Assembly: GCF_037102585.1 (NCBI RefSeq)
Contig: NW_027043837.1
Span: forward strand, 608,501-672,500
Direction: 5' to 3'
Origin: Saccharomycopsis crataegensis
Taxonomy: Eukaryota > Ascomycota > Saccharomycetes > Ascoideales > Saccharomycopsidaceae
Length of the DNA: 64,000 nucleotides
The notes beneath the pieces were generated by a model. The model was not told the origin of the DNA. It ran no database searches and was given only the letters and a program-made list of their open reading frames with translations. The position numbers and the translations under genes are program-made. Below are positions 1-9,640 of this stretch, one piece after another (within the stretch, counting starts at the first letter, position 1; the number at the start of each line of letters is the position of its first letter).

Positions 1-2046
1 TTTGAAGATCACGGCGACTCTCCATCCATCGGCTCTAATTTCTATATCATGTACGGTAAAGTGGAAATCAGTTGTAAGATCGCCCCAGGTCAAGGGATGA
101 TCACCGATTTCTTTTTACAATCAGATGATTTGGATGAAATCGATTTCGAATGGCTTGGTGCCGAAGAAACCCAAATTCAAACCAATTATTTCGGTAAAGG
201 GAATCTTACTTATACCGGGGCAAGTAGAAGTACTATCTACGAAACCAAAAAAAACTTGACTTCCGAATATCACACTTATACCATCGAATGGACTGAAACT
301 AAACTTACTTGGTCTTTTGATGGTAAGGTCATTGCTACTGTGGTTGCTGCTGACGTTTCTAATGACGGAGCTCATGACTACCCTGCTTCTCCAATGAAGG
401 TTTTCCTTGGGTTATGGGCCGGTGGTGACTCTACTAGTTCTGGTACTGTTAGCTGGGCCGGTGGTTCTACTGTCATGTCTGGGGTTCCATACATTTATAA
501 TGTCGAATATCTTTCCGTGGTCGATTATTCAACTGGTAGTAGTTACAGTTATTCTACTGATAAAAAGGCCACCATTAGCTCTAACGGAGGTAAAATCAAC
601 GGCAATAAGGATGGTTCATTGCCTTCTGAATATACCACACCTGCTCTTAACGGTGCTACTTCTACTTCATCTACCAAAACCTCCAGTACATCTACCAAGA
701 CTTCTAGTACCACCTCCAATACTTCTACCAAATCTACTGGCTCTACTTCCAGTACTTCCACCAAGACTTCTAGTACCACCTCTAATACTTCTACCAAATC
801 TACTAGCTCTACTTCCAGTACTTCTACTAAAGCTTCTAGTACTAATTCCAGTACTTCCACTAAGGCTTCTAGTACAACTTCCAGCAGCTCAAATAAGTCT
901 TCTAGTACTGCTTCCAGCAGCTCAAATAAGTCTTCTAGCACTGCTTCCAACAAGTCTTCTAGCACTAGTACTTCCAAATCAGAATCAAGCACTACTAAGT
1001 CTTCAAGCTCCTCTTCATCAACCACCACCAAGGCCGCTTCAACTTCTACTGATTTCGTGCATTGGAATAGTACCACTGTCATCACCACCACTCATTGTTC
1101 AAACAACGTTTGTTCTAAAGTCACTACCACCGCACCAGTGTTACATACCCTGACCGATATCGTGAGAGTTAACGAGACCGTCATCGCTACTACCACTCAT
1201 TGCTCTAACAACGTGTGTTCTAAAGTCACCACCACTTCACCAGTTGCGTCTACCCTGACTGACATCGTGAGAGTCAACGAGACCGTTGTTGTTACTACCA
1301 CCCATTGTTCAAATAATGCTTGTTCCAAAGTATTATCTACTTCAATCGGTACCTCTACTAGTACTTCCACTAAAGCTGTGACCACTGAATCTACTGATGT
1401 TAAAAGTTCTACCGTCGTGGTCCATGTTAGTGGTAGTACTAAAATCACTTCAACTAAATCTTATGCTGCTGCCACAGTTACCGTTTCTGGATCTTCTGCA
1501 ACCCTTGATGCCACCGATAAGACCTCCTCATTATCCAGCACAACCTCTTCTACAGAGGCCACGACAACTAAAGCTTCCACTGAAGCCACGACAACTAAAG
1601 CTTCCACTGAAGCCACGACAACTAAAGCTTCCACCGAAGCCACGACAAGTAAAACTTCCACAACTACTGCTAAAACCACCGGTAAGACAATCTCTGGCTC
1701 TCCAACAGTTGTCCATGGCAAGACTTCTGCAGTTTCTTATGTTGTTAGCTCCTCCGATGATACCAGCACCACCATTTCCACTCTCTACTACTCTTTTACT
1801 CATTCGGATTACGTTACAGTTCATCTTAGTTCCACAAAGACCTCTTCCACCAAAGAAAAAAGTGCGACACTTGATGCTGCTCATTCCACATCTTCAATTC
1901 ATTCAGTATACACTTCATCTACTACTACTGCCAATTCAACAATAATATCTATTAACAGTGCTCGGACATTGTACATCAGAGAGACTAATGTCTTGATGCT
2001 TGGAGTCGTTGGTTTAGTGTTCGTTTTGTCAGTTATTATTATTTAG
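1..2046 (+). CDS. GH16 CRH-type cell-wall transglycosylase, GPI-anchored, 5'-truncated by the window edge
   Basis: The frame is open from base 1, so the signal peptide and N-terminus lie outside the window; the ATG at 49 is internal. The first ~170 residues closely match the catalytic domain of the protein at 4769-5998, and nt 133-150 encode DEIDFE, the GH16 ExDxxE catalytic motif. Crh enzymes join chitin to beta-glucan in the wall. After the domain come ~470 Ser/Thr-rich residues, including three cysteine modules of the form HCSNN(V/A)CSK (nt ~1090-1330) and a 27-bp repeat encoding the EATTTKAST type (nt ~1555-1650). The C-terminus is a hydrophobic tail ending at TAG, typical of a GPI-anchor signal. 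Family assignment is strong. Which Crh paralogue it is cannot be decided without the N-terminus. Confidence 0.9.
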   Translation, partial: FEDHGDSPSIGSNFYIMYGKVEISCKIAPGQGMITDFFLQSDDLDEIDFEWLGAEETQIQTNYFGKGNLTYTGASRSTIYETKKNLTSEYHTYTIEWTETKLTWSFDGKVIATVVAADVSNDGAHDYPASPMKVFLGLWAGGDSTSSGTVSWAGGSTVMSGVPYIYNVEYLSVVDYSTGSSYSYSTDKKATISSNGGKINGNKDGSLPSEYTTPALNGATSTSSTKTSSTSTKTSSTTSNTSTKSTGSTSSTSTKTSSTTSNTSTKSTSSTSSTSTKASSTNSSTSTKASSTTSSSSNKSSSTASSSSNKSSSTASNKSSSTSTSKSESSTTKSSSSSSSTTTKAASTSTDFVHWNSTTVITTTHCSNNVCSKVTTTAPVLHTLTDIVRVNETVIATTTHCSNNVCSKVTTTSPVASTLTDIVRVNETVVVTTTHCSNNACSKVLSTSIGTSTSTSTKAVTTESTDVKSSTVVVHVSGSTKITSTKSYAAATVTVSGSSATLDATDKTSSLSSTTSSTEATTTKASTEATTTKASTEATTTKASTEATTSKTSTTTAKTTGKTISGSPTVVHGKTSAVSYVVSSSDDTSTTISTLYYSFTHSDYVTVHLSSTKTSSTKEKSATLDAAHSTSSIHSVYTSSTTTANSTIISINSARTLYIRETNVLMLGVVGLVFVLSVIII
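1555..1650 (+). repeat. 27-bp in-frame tandem repeat in the Ser/Thr stalk
   Basis: About three and a half near-identical 27-bp units encode the nine-residue unit EATTTKAST; the last copies have base changes. The unit is in frame, so copy-number change would lengthen or shorten the stalk without a frameshift. Confidence 0.85.
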
Positions 2047-2783
2047 ATTCATTTCATTTCGCTATGTTTTTTTTTTACTCTCTCTCTCTTTTATTCAGTT
2101 CTTGTTACTATCACTTATATAGACTATTTTTATTAATAGATTGTTCTCCTTGTTATTATTATTGTTGGCGTACGCACTGGGCTCCGCATAGCAAATTCCG
2201 TCACTTAGCGGTGGGTGCAGATTTGATGATCTTTGGCTTTGCGTACTTTGAAGGTGTCGGGTCGGGTCGAGTCGAGTCGACGAGAGATGCTGATAATTAC
2301 TGTGCCTAGAAGAACCTGGTGGGCATATAACAAAAGCAATTAATACTATTTCCAACAGCTGGCAACATGAAGATGTTCCCAATGAAGTAGGGGTCTAGGT
2401 AATATTTTAGAAATCTGGGTTTTGGGTGACGGGAGAATGTTGAAGTAAGGCTAAGCATTATGCTTCGGCAATTTAGTACGGGACCATTTCATAATGGAAA
2501 TGGCACGGTTTATAATACATAGTGGTAACTTCAGGATGGTGCCTCTGGGGAATATTAATGACTTACTATCCCCAGTTCTGAATTGTATTTTTTTTCTTTT
2601 ATTATTATTATTATTATTATTATTTCTTCTTCAGTGCGGATAGATATCATCGTTACAAGAAACTTGATTCAATAGAAGGTCACTTATAGTATTTGATAAA
2701 TAGAGAATTAGAAAGAGAAACAACAACAACAATAAAAACAAAAAAAAATATAAAAACATCTTTGCATTAGTGATATAAAACAT
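2047..2783. other. Intergenic, promoter of the repeat glycoprotein
   Basis: No credible gene. It holds two short inverted repeats: CCATTTC/GAAATGG at 2484-2503, and CTGGGGA/TCCCCAG at 2545-2575, which place a CCCC core on both strands. An ATT microsatellite lies near 2600-2625. The last ~60 bases before the ATG are A-rich, as in yeast 5' leaders. Confidence 0.5.
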
Positions 2784-4235
2784 ATGATGATGAAGTTGAA
2801 CAATATTTGGAGGACTTTGTATCTTTTTGCGGTGGCTGCTCAAGCTTCATCTAATACAACAACTTCAGCTCTTACATATGGAAACGCGGTTGAGCCGGTC
2901 TCTACTTCTACTTTCTCGTCTTCTTCGAGCTCATCATCGAAACTTATCGATGGAATTCAAATGAAGGCAATCGCCCATACTTATACAGCTGTACCAACAG
3001 GAACTGTCACCCAAACTTTGGGAACTTCTTCCACAAGCCATGTTGAATCATCATCATCAGGTACTGTCTTTGTTGTCACCGAAACTCTTGAAGGTACCAT
3101 TACTTCATACACAACTACCTGTCCATTGAGTGGTCTCAAGACCTCATCAACTCTGGTCTCTTCATCGACAACCAGACCATCCACTACTACCACAGCATCA
3201 TCTTCTATTAGTGTTACAGTAATCACAGACACAATCTCTGGAGTGGTGACCTCTTATACAACTACCTGCCCCTTGAGTGGCCATACCACATCAACTACCT
3301 CAGCTGGTGTCACGGTGGTTACAGATACCATTTCTGGGGTGGTTACTTCTTATACCACTACTTGCCCATTAAGCGGTCGTACATCATCTTTATCGAGCAC
3401 AATCAGTCCTATCACCACCTCTTCTTTGGTCTCCACAACTGGCAGTAGTAGCATGCTAATTTTGACTTCAACAGCTTACATTAGCGAGTATTCAACAGAT
3501 TATGTTACTATCACCAGCTGTGTCAACAACGCTTGCTCGACCTTGACTTCGAAATCGACAATTACTCATGTTAGAACATCTTATACTACGTACTGTCCAC
3601 TTAGTGATAGTTCCAAATTTAGTTCAAGTTTGGAAGCTCATGGATCCACCATGTGGAACCATACCACCTCTGCTACTACTACTCTGGCATATACCACTGG
3701 TACAGTTTCTCAAACCTCCACCAGTTCAGTAAACGCACATGCCAGTACCAGTGCTCCAACATCTTCAGCAGGGATTGATTCAACGACCACAGCAACAACC
3801 ACTACTACTTCAGTGATCAAGAAATCCTCAGCAGCAGCAATTACTACCTCAGTGAATAACGAATCACCAGTGTCCAACGGAGGAGACGTTTCAGTGTTTA
3901 CCAGTAACGGAGAGGTTTATATTATCAGCTATACCACCTCTTTGATCCAGGGGACCAATTATATCCAAACCACCAAGACTTTGAGTAATACTGATAATGT
4001 TCCTACTTATTTGCCACCAACCGTTGCGTCCAGTGTCACCACCACCAGTTCTGCTACTTATTCTAGCAGTTATAGTCACTCAAGCACTTTGGATGCCACC
4101 GCATCATTTGCAGTCTTCAACTCTAGTTCTTCTTCTAATGCAACCATCCAATACTTTGGTGGTGGTTCACAGATTTCCATGAGATATGAGATCTTGGGAC
4201 TTGTTTTCATTGGGATTGCTTTCTTCAGCATGTAA
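2784..4235 (+). CDS. Ser/Thr-rich GPI-anchored cell-wall glycoprotein with CPLSG repeats
   Basis: 483 residues. The N-terminus, three consecutive Met codons then a hydrophobic run ending near residue 23, looks like a signal peptide; the first ATG is taken as start. About 40% is Ser/Thr. A repeat with the core SYTTTCPLSG occurs three times (nt ~3100-3135, 3250-3285, 3345-3380), with a degenerate SYTTYCPLS copy near 3580-3605. One module, SCVNNACS (nt ~3517-3540), resembles the cysteine modules of the gene at 1-2046. The last ~20 residues form a GPI-anchor-like hydrophobic tail. No catalytic domain is visible, so a structural wall or adhesin-like role is inferred from composition and neighbours only. 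I do not recognise a specific named gene. Confidence 0.85.
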   Translation: MMMKLNNIWRTLYLFAVAAQASSNTTTSALTYGNAVEPVSTSTFSSSSSSSSKLIDGIQMKAIAHTYTAVPTGTVTQTLGTSSTSHVESSSSGTVFVVTETLEGTITSYTTTCPLSGLKTSSTLVSSSTTRPSTTTTASSSISVTVITDTISGVVTSYTTTCPLSGHTTSTTSAGVTVVTDTISGVVTSYTTTCPLSGRTSSLSSTISPITTSSLVSTTGSSSMLILTSTAYISEYSTDYVTITSCVNNACSTLTSKSTITHVRTSYTTYCPLSDSSKFSSSLEAHGSTMWNHTTSATTTLAYTTGTVSQTSTSSVNAHASTSAPTSSAGIDSTTTATTTTTSVIKKSSAAAITTSVNNESPVSNGGDVSVFTSNGEVYIISYTTSLIQGTNYIQTTKTLSNTDNVPTYLPPTVASSVTTTSSATYSSSYSHSSTLDATASFAVFNSSSSSNATIQYFGGGSQISMRYEILGLVFIGIAFFSM

Positions 4236-4768
4236 TCCGATCCATTTTTTTCTTTTCTTTTTTGATTTTCATTTTGTCACTATTTTTCTATTTTTGTATT
4301 AATTTACTATTTTTGTATTAATTTACTATTTTTAAATCTTGTTTTACTGTTTTTTTGTTTCGTCCTTGCATTTGTTGTGCCTTGAATAGTTTGTTCAATA
4401 TATTGATTTTCTTGCATTGTATCTGTTAGTGAAGTTTCAAGTCTAATCTCAAGGTATCAGAAGTTGTTTGGTCTGATACGCATCATTGGTATATCTCAAA
4501 TAGGCATTGGTGATCATCGTGGTACTAGTGGTTATATTAAATCCACCACATAGGATGGGTTTCAGCCCATGCACGCACCACCCGACAGTCCCCTTGCCAA
4601 TTTTTTCAACATGCTGAAACACCAGTGTCCTATTTGAAACATGTAACACTTCACAATATATAAGCCACCTCAAAGCATTATTATATTATTCTAAGCAATT
4701 AATCTGTTACAATCATTATTATCATTATTAACAATCACTACTGATTTTCTTATCATCCACACATAATC
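4236..4768. other. Intergenic, promoter of second CRH gene
   Basis: Contains a short tandem repeat (ACTATTTTTGTATTAATTT type, two to three copies, 4295-4335) in the upstream gene's 3' region, and a GC-richer block at 4500-4625. The T/A-rich leader ends at the ATG at 4769. No ORF here looks real. Confidence 0.5.
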
Positions 4769-5998
4769 ATGGTTAAATACAACACTCTTTTATGCTCGCT
4801 ACTTCTCCTTCCATTCACCGCATTGGCCGGGGACTTTGCTAGTGATTGCGATCCATTACAAGAAACTTGTCCAGATGATGTTGCTTTGGGAGGCAGCATT
4901 GAATTGGACTTCACCACTGAAACTCCATATTTCAGCCCACTTGCCGAGGGTTCCAGAATCAAGTACACCGATAATGGTTTAGTCGAATGGTTCGAAAACC
5001 ACGGTGACGCCCCATCGCTTAGATCAAACTTCTACATTTATTACGGGAAGGTCGAAGTGGTTTGCAAAACCGCTAGTGGTGTTGGGCTTATTTCCAATGT
5101 GTTTTTACAAAGTGACGACGGTGATGAAATCGACTTTGAATGGATCAGTACTTATAACACCCAAGTCACCACCAACTATTTCGGTAAAGGGATAACCGGG
5201 AACTACGACAGAGGTACTGTTCAAAAAGTTGGTGCTGCTTTGGATGAAGCATACCACACCTACACTATTGATTGGCAAAAGGACAAGACTGTGTGGTCCG
5301 TCGATGGTCAAGTCATCAGAACCTTGTCGATCTCTGAAATTTCCAACACCGGTGACTACCAATATCCAAATTCTCCAATGCGTGTGTTCCTTGGTCTTTG
5401 GGCTGCTGGTGACTCTTCTAGTGCTGGCACTGTTGAATGGGCTGGTGGTGCCACCTCTCTTGAAGGTGCCCCATTCATTTTCAATATCAAATCCCTCATT
5501 GTTTCCGATTATTCTACCGGCACTGCTTACGCCTACGGTGACAAGACCGGTAACAACATTGTTGTCAAAGGTGATTCAAAAGGGGTTGCTACTACATATT
5601 CCAGTAATTCCACCATTCCTGGTGTTTCTACCAACTTCACCATCTCCTCTGCTGCTAAACCATCGGCGACATCCGCTCCAGCTTACCAAATTCAAAACTT
5701 GAAGACCACTACTGCTAGTATTAGCCTTTCATCTTCCGCTGGCTCGGTAGACACTTCTGCATTGATCGCTGCAGTTACTGGTAGTTCTACTGCCGCCACT
5801 TTTGATGCTGCTGCCGCTGCCGCTGCTGGTACTGCTAATCCTACTGTGGAAGTTGCTTCTTCATACAGTGCTTCTATTGCCAGTGAATACATTCCTAACC
5901 TCAACTATGGTGCTGGTAACTCTGTGAGATACCTCTCCACCCTTCAAAAGATGGCTATCGGGGCTGTTTTGGTGACCTCTTCATTTCTTATCCTTTGA
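4769..5998 (+). CDS. GH16 CRH-type chitin-glucan transglycosylase, GPI-anchored
   Basis: 409 residues. Residues 1-20 are a signal peptide ending at ALA-G. A CDPLQ-x-TCP cysteine segment follows, then the GH16 domain to about residue 260, with catalytic motif DEIDFE at residues 119-124 (E120, D122, E124 by family analogy). The enzyme class transfers chitin chains to beta-1,6/1,3-glucan at the cell surface. The stalk is Ser/Thr/Ala-rich and shorter than in its neighbour, and the C-terminus is a GPI-type hydrophobic tail. There is no CBM18-like cysteine cluster at the N-terminus, so it resembles Crh1 more than Utr2/Crh2. With the gene at 1-2046 it forms a locally duplicated pair of the same family. 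Confidence 0.92.
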   Translation: MVKYNTLLCSLLLLPFTALAGDFASDCDPLQETCPDDVALGGSIELDFTTETPYFSPLAEGSRIKYTDNGLVEWFENHGDAPSLRSNFYIYYGKVEVVCKTASGVGLISNVFLQSDDGDEIDFEWISTYNTQVTTNYFGKGITGNYDRGTVQKVGAALDEAYHTYTIDWQKDKTVWSVDGQVIRTLSISEISNTGDYQYPNSPMRVFLGLWAAGDSSSAGTVEWAGGATSLEGAPFIFNIKSLIVSDYSTGTAYAYGDKTGNNIVVKGDSKGVATTYSSNSTIPGVSTNFTISSAAKPSATSAPAYQIQNLKTTTASISLSSSAGSVDTSALIAAVTGSSTAATFDAAAAAAAGTANPTVEVASSYSASIASEYIPNLNYGAGNSVRYLSTLQKMAIGAVLVTSSFLIL

Positions 5999-6319
5999 AT
6001 GACCTTAGATGTTCTAATTATTTGTTAGCGCCTTATATTTTTTTTCTTTTCTTTCATTGTTTCACTTCTTCTTATTAATATTTCATAATTAATCGATGAT
6101 TCCTTTTCTTCTTCTTATTTGCTTGATTGTAATACCATCCATCCATCTACGGAGATGATGGCTGACCATTGAAAACTCATCAGCTGATCGTGCACGTGAC
6201 AAAAAACGCGGAAAAAAAAGTCTGAATATTTTTTGTCAACAAACTTCTGCCGGCCATGGGTGGGTAGGTAAGCTAGTAGAGTATAGTGCCACCTCCCTGC
6301 CCCCCAGCCAGCTGCGACG
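5999..6319. promoter_or_regulatory. Intergenic, SNF11 promoter with a CACGTG box
   Basis: The upstream half is T-rich 3' sequence of the CRH gene. A CACGTG E-box within GCACGTGAC lies at 6193-6198, 122 bp before the SNF11 ATG. This is the core bound by Cbf1/Pho4-type bHLH factors in yeasts; use here is inferred. Confidence 0.5.
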
Positions 6320-7738
6320 ATGAGTAATATAGAATACGATAAACAGCGAGCCAGAGTGCTATTCGAAATCAATACACTATTGATACATCGGGCCATGATG
6401 ATCGAGATCGCAGACAACCCCGGTTTGAACACTAACAACATCCCCCCATCGGAGATCACTGCCACCATCCAACTGTTTTCATCGCCCAATATTGACAAAA
6501 TGGATGTCATCCAGCACTACTTGAGAAGAGTCCAGGCAAATTTGACGTGTATCGGGGAATTGAACGAGAAGTACCGCAATGGTGACCCAGACGCTAATGA
6601 CAAACCGATTTTCCCCCACATGTTGACGCCTCCTCCTGAAGCGACGATTGAGATCCGCTCGCGTTATATCATCTTACACAAAATGTTTCCAGAAGCCATG
6701 GAGTATTTACAGCAACAAAAGGCAGTTTATCTTCAACAACAACAAGGTCAACCGGATCAGCAGCAGGAGCAACAACACGGCCAGGAAAAAGAAGCACGAC
6801 AACAACAACTGCCGCAACAGCAACAACAACAGGACCAAACAATTCTTCAACAAACTCCGCAAATTCAGCATCCTCAGAATCCTCAGCCTCAACAACCAAT
6901 GATGACCAACAACCCTAATAATACCATGAATAACACAAGTAATCACTCGACTCCAGTATTACAGAATTTGAACACCCCATTGGTCGCTCCTAGTACCCTT
7001 CAAGGAAGTAAAGGTAATACTAGAAACAATAGTCCGTTAGTTCCTGCGGCCTCTATTATGATGAATAATAATAATAACAACAGTCCGTTAGTTCCTGGGG
7101 CCTCTATTATGATGAATAATAATAACAACAGTCCGTTAGTTCCTGGGGCCTCTATCATGATGAATAATAATAATAATAGTCCATTAGTTCCTGGGGCCTC
7201 TATCATGATGAATAATAACAACAGTCCGTTAGTTCCTGTGGCCGCTGCCATGATGAATAATAACAACAACAATAATAACAGTCCGTTAGTTACCACGGCT
7301 ACTACAATAATGAATAATAATAATTATAATAATAATAATAATATTAACACGATGTCACCGCATACCAACAGATCTACTAATAGCACACCTTCGATTTCTT
7401 CAGCACAACATCAACAGCCACAACAACCCCAACCGCAAACTCAACAACAACAGTTCAATAACAACGAGCAAGACAATAATGGTATGAGTCCAAATGCAAT
7501 AAGTAACTTGCCAATCGGTAACCTGAATATGGGAACGATGAACAATAATATGATGGAAATGAATATGCGAGATAACTTACAGAACGACATGATGGAAATG
7601 GATATGGCAATGTTGCAGGGAAATCAGGACAATAATAGCCAACAGGGTAATGATTTTCCTGGAACAATGAACATGAATCAAATTGAAAATGATGGTATGG
7701 ATATGAATATGAATAGTGCTGGCGATGGCATGTGGTGA
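6320..7738 (+). CDS. SNF11: SWI/SNF complex subunit Snf11 (SSXT-like) with long N/Q-rich tail
   Basis: 472 residues. The first ~140 match Snf11 in order: a helix like VLFEINTLLIHRA, then HYLRRVQANLTCIGELNEK, then LTPPPE, then a YIILHKMFPEA helix. Snf11 is a small accessory subunit of the SWI/SNF chromatin remodeller, bound to Snf2 in S. cerevisiae, where it has only 169 residues. Here a ~330-residue low-complexity tail follows: Gln-rich (residues ~135-195), then Asn-rich tandem repeats SPLVPGASIMMNNNN (nt ~7030-7300), then Met/Asn/Asp-rich sequence to the end. This composition is prion-like and may act as an activation or condensation region, which is inference. The ortholog call rests on the N-terminal motifs remembered from the yeast protein. 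Confidence 0.85.
   Translation: MSNIEYDKQRARVLFEINTLLIHRAMMIEIADNPGLNTNNIPPSEITATIQLFSSPNIDKMDVIQHYLRRVQANLTCIGELNEKYRNGDPDANDKPIFPHMLTPPPEATIEIRSRYIILHKMFPEAMEYLQQQKAVYLQQQQGQPDQQQEQQHGQEKEARQQQLPQQQQQQDQTILQQTPQIQHPQNPQPQQPMMTNNPNNTMNNTSNHSTPVLQNLNTPLVAPSTLQGSKGNTRNNSPLVPAASIMMNNNNNNSPLVPGASIMMNNNNNSPLVPGASIMMNNNNNSPLVPGASIMMNNNNSPLVPVAAAMMNNNNNNNNSPLVTTATTIMNNNNYNNNNNINTMSPHTNRSTNSTPSISSAQHQQPQQPQPQTQQQQFNNNEQDNNGMSPNAISNLPIGNLNMGTMNNNMMEMNMRDNLQNDMMEMDMAMLQGNQDNNSQQGNDFPGTMNMNQIENDGMDMNMNSAGDGMW
7030..7300 (+). repeat. In-frame SPLVPGASIMM-poly(N) minisatellite in SNF11
   Basis: Five to six copies of a ~51-60 bp unit starting AACAGTCCGTTAGTTCCTG, separated by AAT/AAC runs of differing length. 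The protein-level unit stays constant while the Asn run varies, which points to replication slippage. Confidence 0.9.
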
Positions 7739-7954
7739 TTGATGATTACAATTTCCATGATATGTATCTAAGGCCTTTTCTCTTTATTTTTGCATTTCTT
7801 TTTTTTTTGTATTATTAAATAGTTGTCCTCTAGATTTATAAACAACATATTACATATATATGCAAAGGAAAAAAAAAAAATGAAAAGAAAAAAGAAAAAG
7901 AAAAAACAATTCCCTATCTATGTAAACACTAAAAGAATGAAAAAGAATAACAAA

Positions 7955-9640
7955 TCAAGGTGAGCTTTCCATCTTTTGCTTCTTCTTCTTATTACCTTTA
8001 CCAACTGCCTCGACCTTTTCCAATTGGAAAACTCTCGTTCCCCACATAACGTAACCACCACCACCTCTACTGGTCATGACTGGATGAATTTTCCCTGGAA
8101 CCGCTTGATAGCTTCTTGCTCTGGTTTCATAAACACTTGCTCCCAAGATTGGAATGTTTTGATTTGCAATCGCGTGGAAAGTTTCCACCAATAGTTCTTT
8201 AAACTGACTGTAAATAACCACGGATCTTGAGCCACCAACCTTACCTATAAGACTCTCAAGAACCGAAGGAATGTATAATGTCGTTAGAAGAATGAGCCCG
8301 TCAAAGTTTCCTGATTTGCAAGTTTTGAGAATTTTGATTAAGTCGGAGTAGTTTGAGAATTTTTTAACGTAGCGAGCTTTTTTAGTTTTCAGTAACTTAT
8401 CAACCTCATCTTTAGGTAATGGTTTAAAGAATGCGCAGGCTTCATCGCTCGCCAAAATGTCATCGATTGGGCTGATAAATTGTAAGAAATCAATAGTTTT
8501 AACCATCTTGTTAATATATACCGGTGGATAGTTGGAATATCTTTCTAATGCCGTCAAATTCACGTGTTCATTTTCAGAAACCACCACGATTTCCCCTTGA
8601 CCATTCATTCTTTCCAACATACAGTAAGTGAGGAGCCCTAAAGATTCGTCCATAATCAAGTATCTGCCCCCTGGTCTAACGTTAGCAAGGTTCAAGATAT
8701 ACGCCATTGATTCCTCACTCAAGTCCAAACTCTTGCGGATATCTTTGTTGTCAATGTAATAGTTCAACAATTCTTTTGCCGATATGTATTCAATGATGAA
8801 GAATCTTGAGTATTTTTCCCGTTTACGCCTGAGGTACTTGGCTTGAGAATATTTGGTCTTTTTATCAAAGTTCCCGTGCTGGTTGATGATCGATTCGATG
8901 ATTTTTCTACCGGTCTCCGAACTGTAACTTTGCTTTTTCATCGCCTCAATTTCCAAGGTTGAAAGGGTTTGCACTTTTGCTCCCAAATCTACCAAATTAC
9001 TATTATCCTCGGAGAATTTCATAAGTTTTTCGATGATATCTGCTTTATCTTTATTTGTTTGATCGGCAGAGTTTTGGAGTTGGTTGGCAATTTCTTGGTT
9101 TTCATTTGCTTGCTGTTTCCCTTGCTGTTTTTGTTGTTGTTGTTGTTGTTCTACTTCTATTTCCTCCTCCTCTTCCTCCTCCTCTTCATCATCACCACCA
9201 CCACCAATAGACGCACTGATTTCATCAAACACAGGTCGACCATCAACTGGTTTCACATTATCATTATCCATTACTTCGAAAGTCTGGCCGAATTTATAAC
9301 CAAGGATCTGGTTGACTTGGAAATTCCCAAACTTCCCCAAACTGACAACCCTATCCTTCTTCAACTCGACCAACTTGGACCCTTGGGACGGGAGTCTGAC
9401 GAGTACCCATTCGTTTTCTTTGATATGCGTGATGTTTTTAAGATATAGTTTTGGATCGAAGTTTCTAGGCTCATCTGGGTTGCCAGTTAACTCGTTTGGT
9501 GCTGACACTGGGTTGAACGCAGCTATTTGATCTAGAATGGTGTCTAATTTAGCAAGGCCTTCAGTTTCAATCACTGGATTTTGAAGATTAAAAGCGGGCT
9601 GTGGATCAGACGAGCCATTGCTTGGAACAGTGTCTGTCAT
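7955..9640 (-). CDS. TRM6: tRNA (adenine-58-N1) methyltransferase non-catalytic subunit Trm6/Gcd10
   Basis: 561 residues. An N-terminal barrel-like segment has the typical NEWVLVRLPSQG and GKFGNFQVNQILGY motifs, followed by a methyltransferase-like fold without the catalytic SAM motifs, as expected of the RNA-binding partner of Trm61/Gcd14. The complex makes m1A58 in nuclear tRNAs, including initiator tRNA-Met, and so links to GCN4 translation control. An acidic then Gln-rich insert at residues ~145-180 makes it longer than the 478-residue S. cerevisiae protein. A near-C-terminal segment is GGGGYVMWGTRV, and the protein ends in a Lys-rich tail. Its 3' end faces SNF11 across ~215 bp. Confidence 0.93.
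   Translation of the reverse strand: MTDTVPSNGSSDPQPAFNLQNPVIETEGLAKLDTILDQIAAFNPVSAPNELTGNPDEPRNFDPKLYLKNITHIKENEWVLVRLPSQGSKLVELKKDRVVSLGKFGNFQVNQILGYKFGQTFEVMDNDNVKPVDGRPVFDEISASIGGGGDDEEEEEEEEEIEVEQQQQQQKQQGKQQANENQEIANQLQNSADQTNKDKADIIEKLMKFSEDNSNLVDLGAKVQTLSTLEIEAMKKQSYSSETGRKIIESIINQHGNFDKKTKYSQAKYLRRKREKYSRFFIIEYISAKELLNYYIDNKDIRKSLDLSEESMAYILNLANVRPGGRYLIMDESLGLLTYCMLERMNGQGEIVVVSENEHVNLTALERYSNYPPVYINKMVKTIDFLQFISPIDDILASDEACAFFKPLPKDEVDKLLKTKKARYVKKFSNYSDLIKILKTCKSGNFDGLILLTTLYIPSVLESLIGKVGGSRSVVIYSQFKELLVETFHAIANQNIPILGASVYETRARSYQAVPGKIHPVMTSRGGGGYVMWGTRVFQLEKVEAVGKGNKKKKQKMESSP

Noticed and set aside
407-1945. Several long frames on both strands over the Ser/Thr-rich stalk of the first CRH gene
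   Set aside because: They are out-of-frame readings of ACT/TCT-type repeats (Leu/Pro- or Val/Glu-rich strings) overlapping a convincing gene.
7000-7340. CRISPR-like array in SNF11
   Set aside because: The repeats are an in-frame coding minisatellite with AAT runs in a eukaryotic gene, with no unique spacers.
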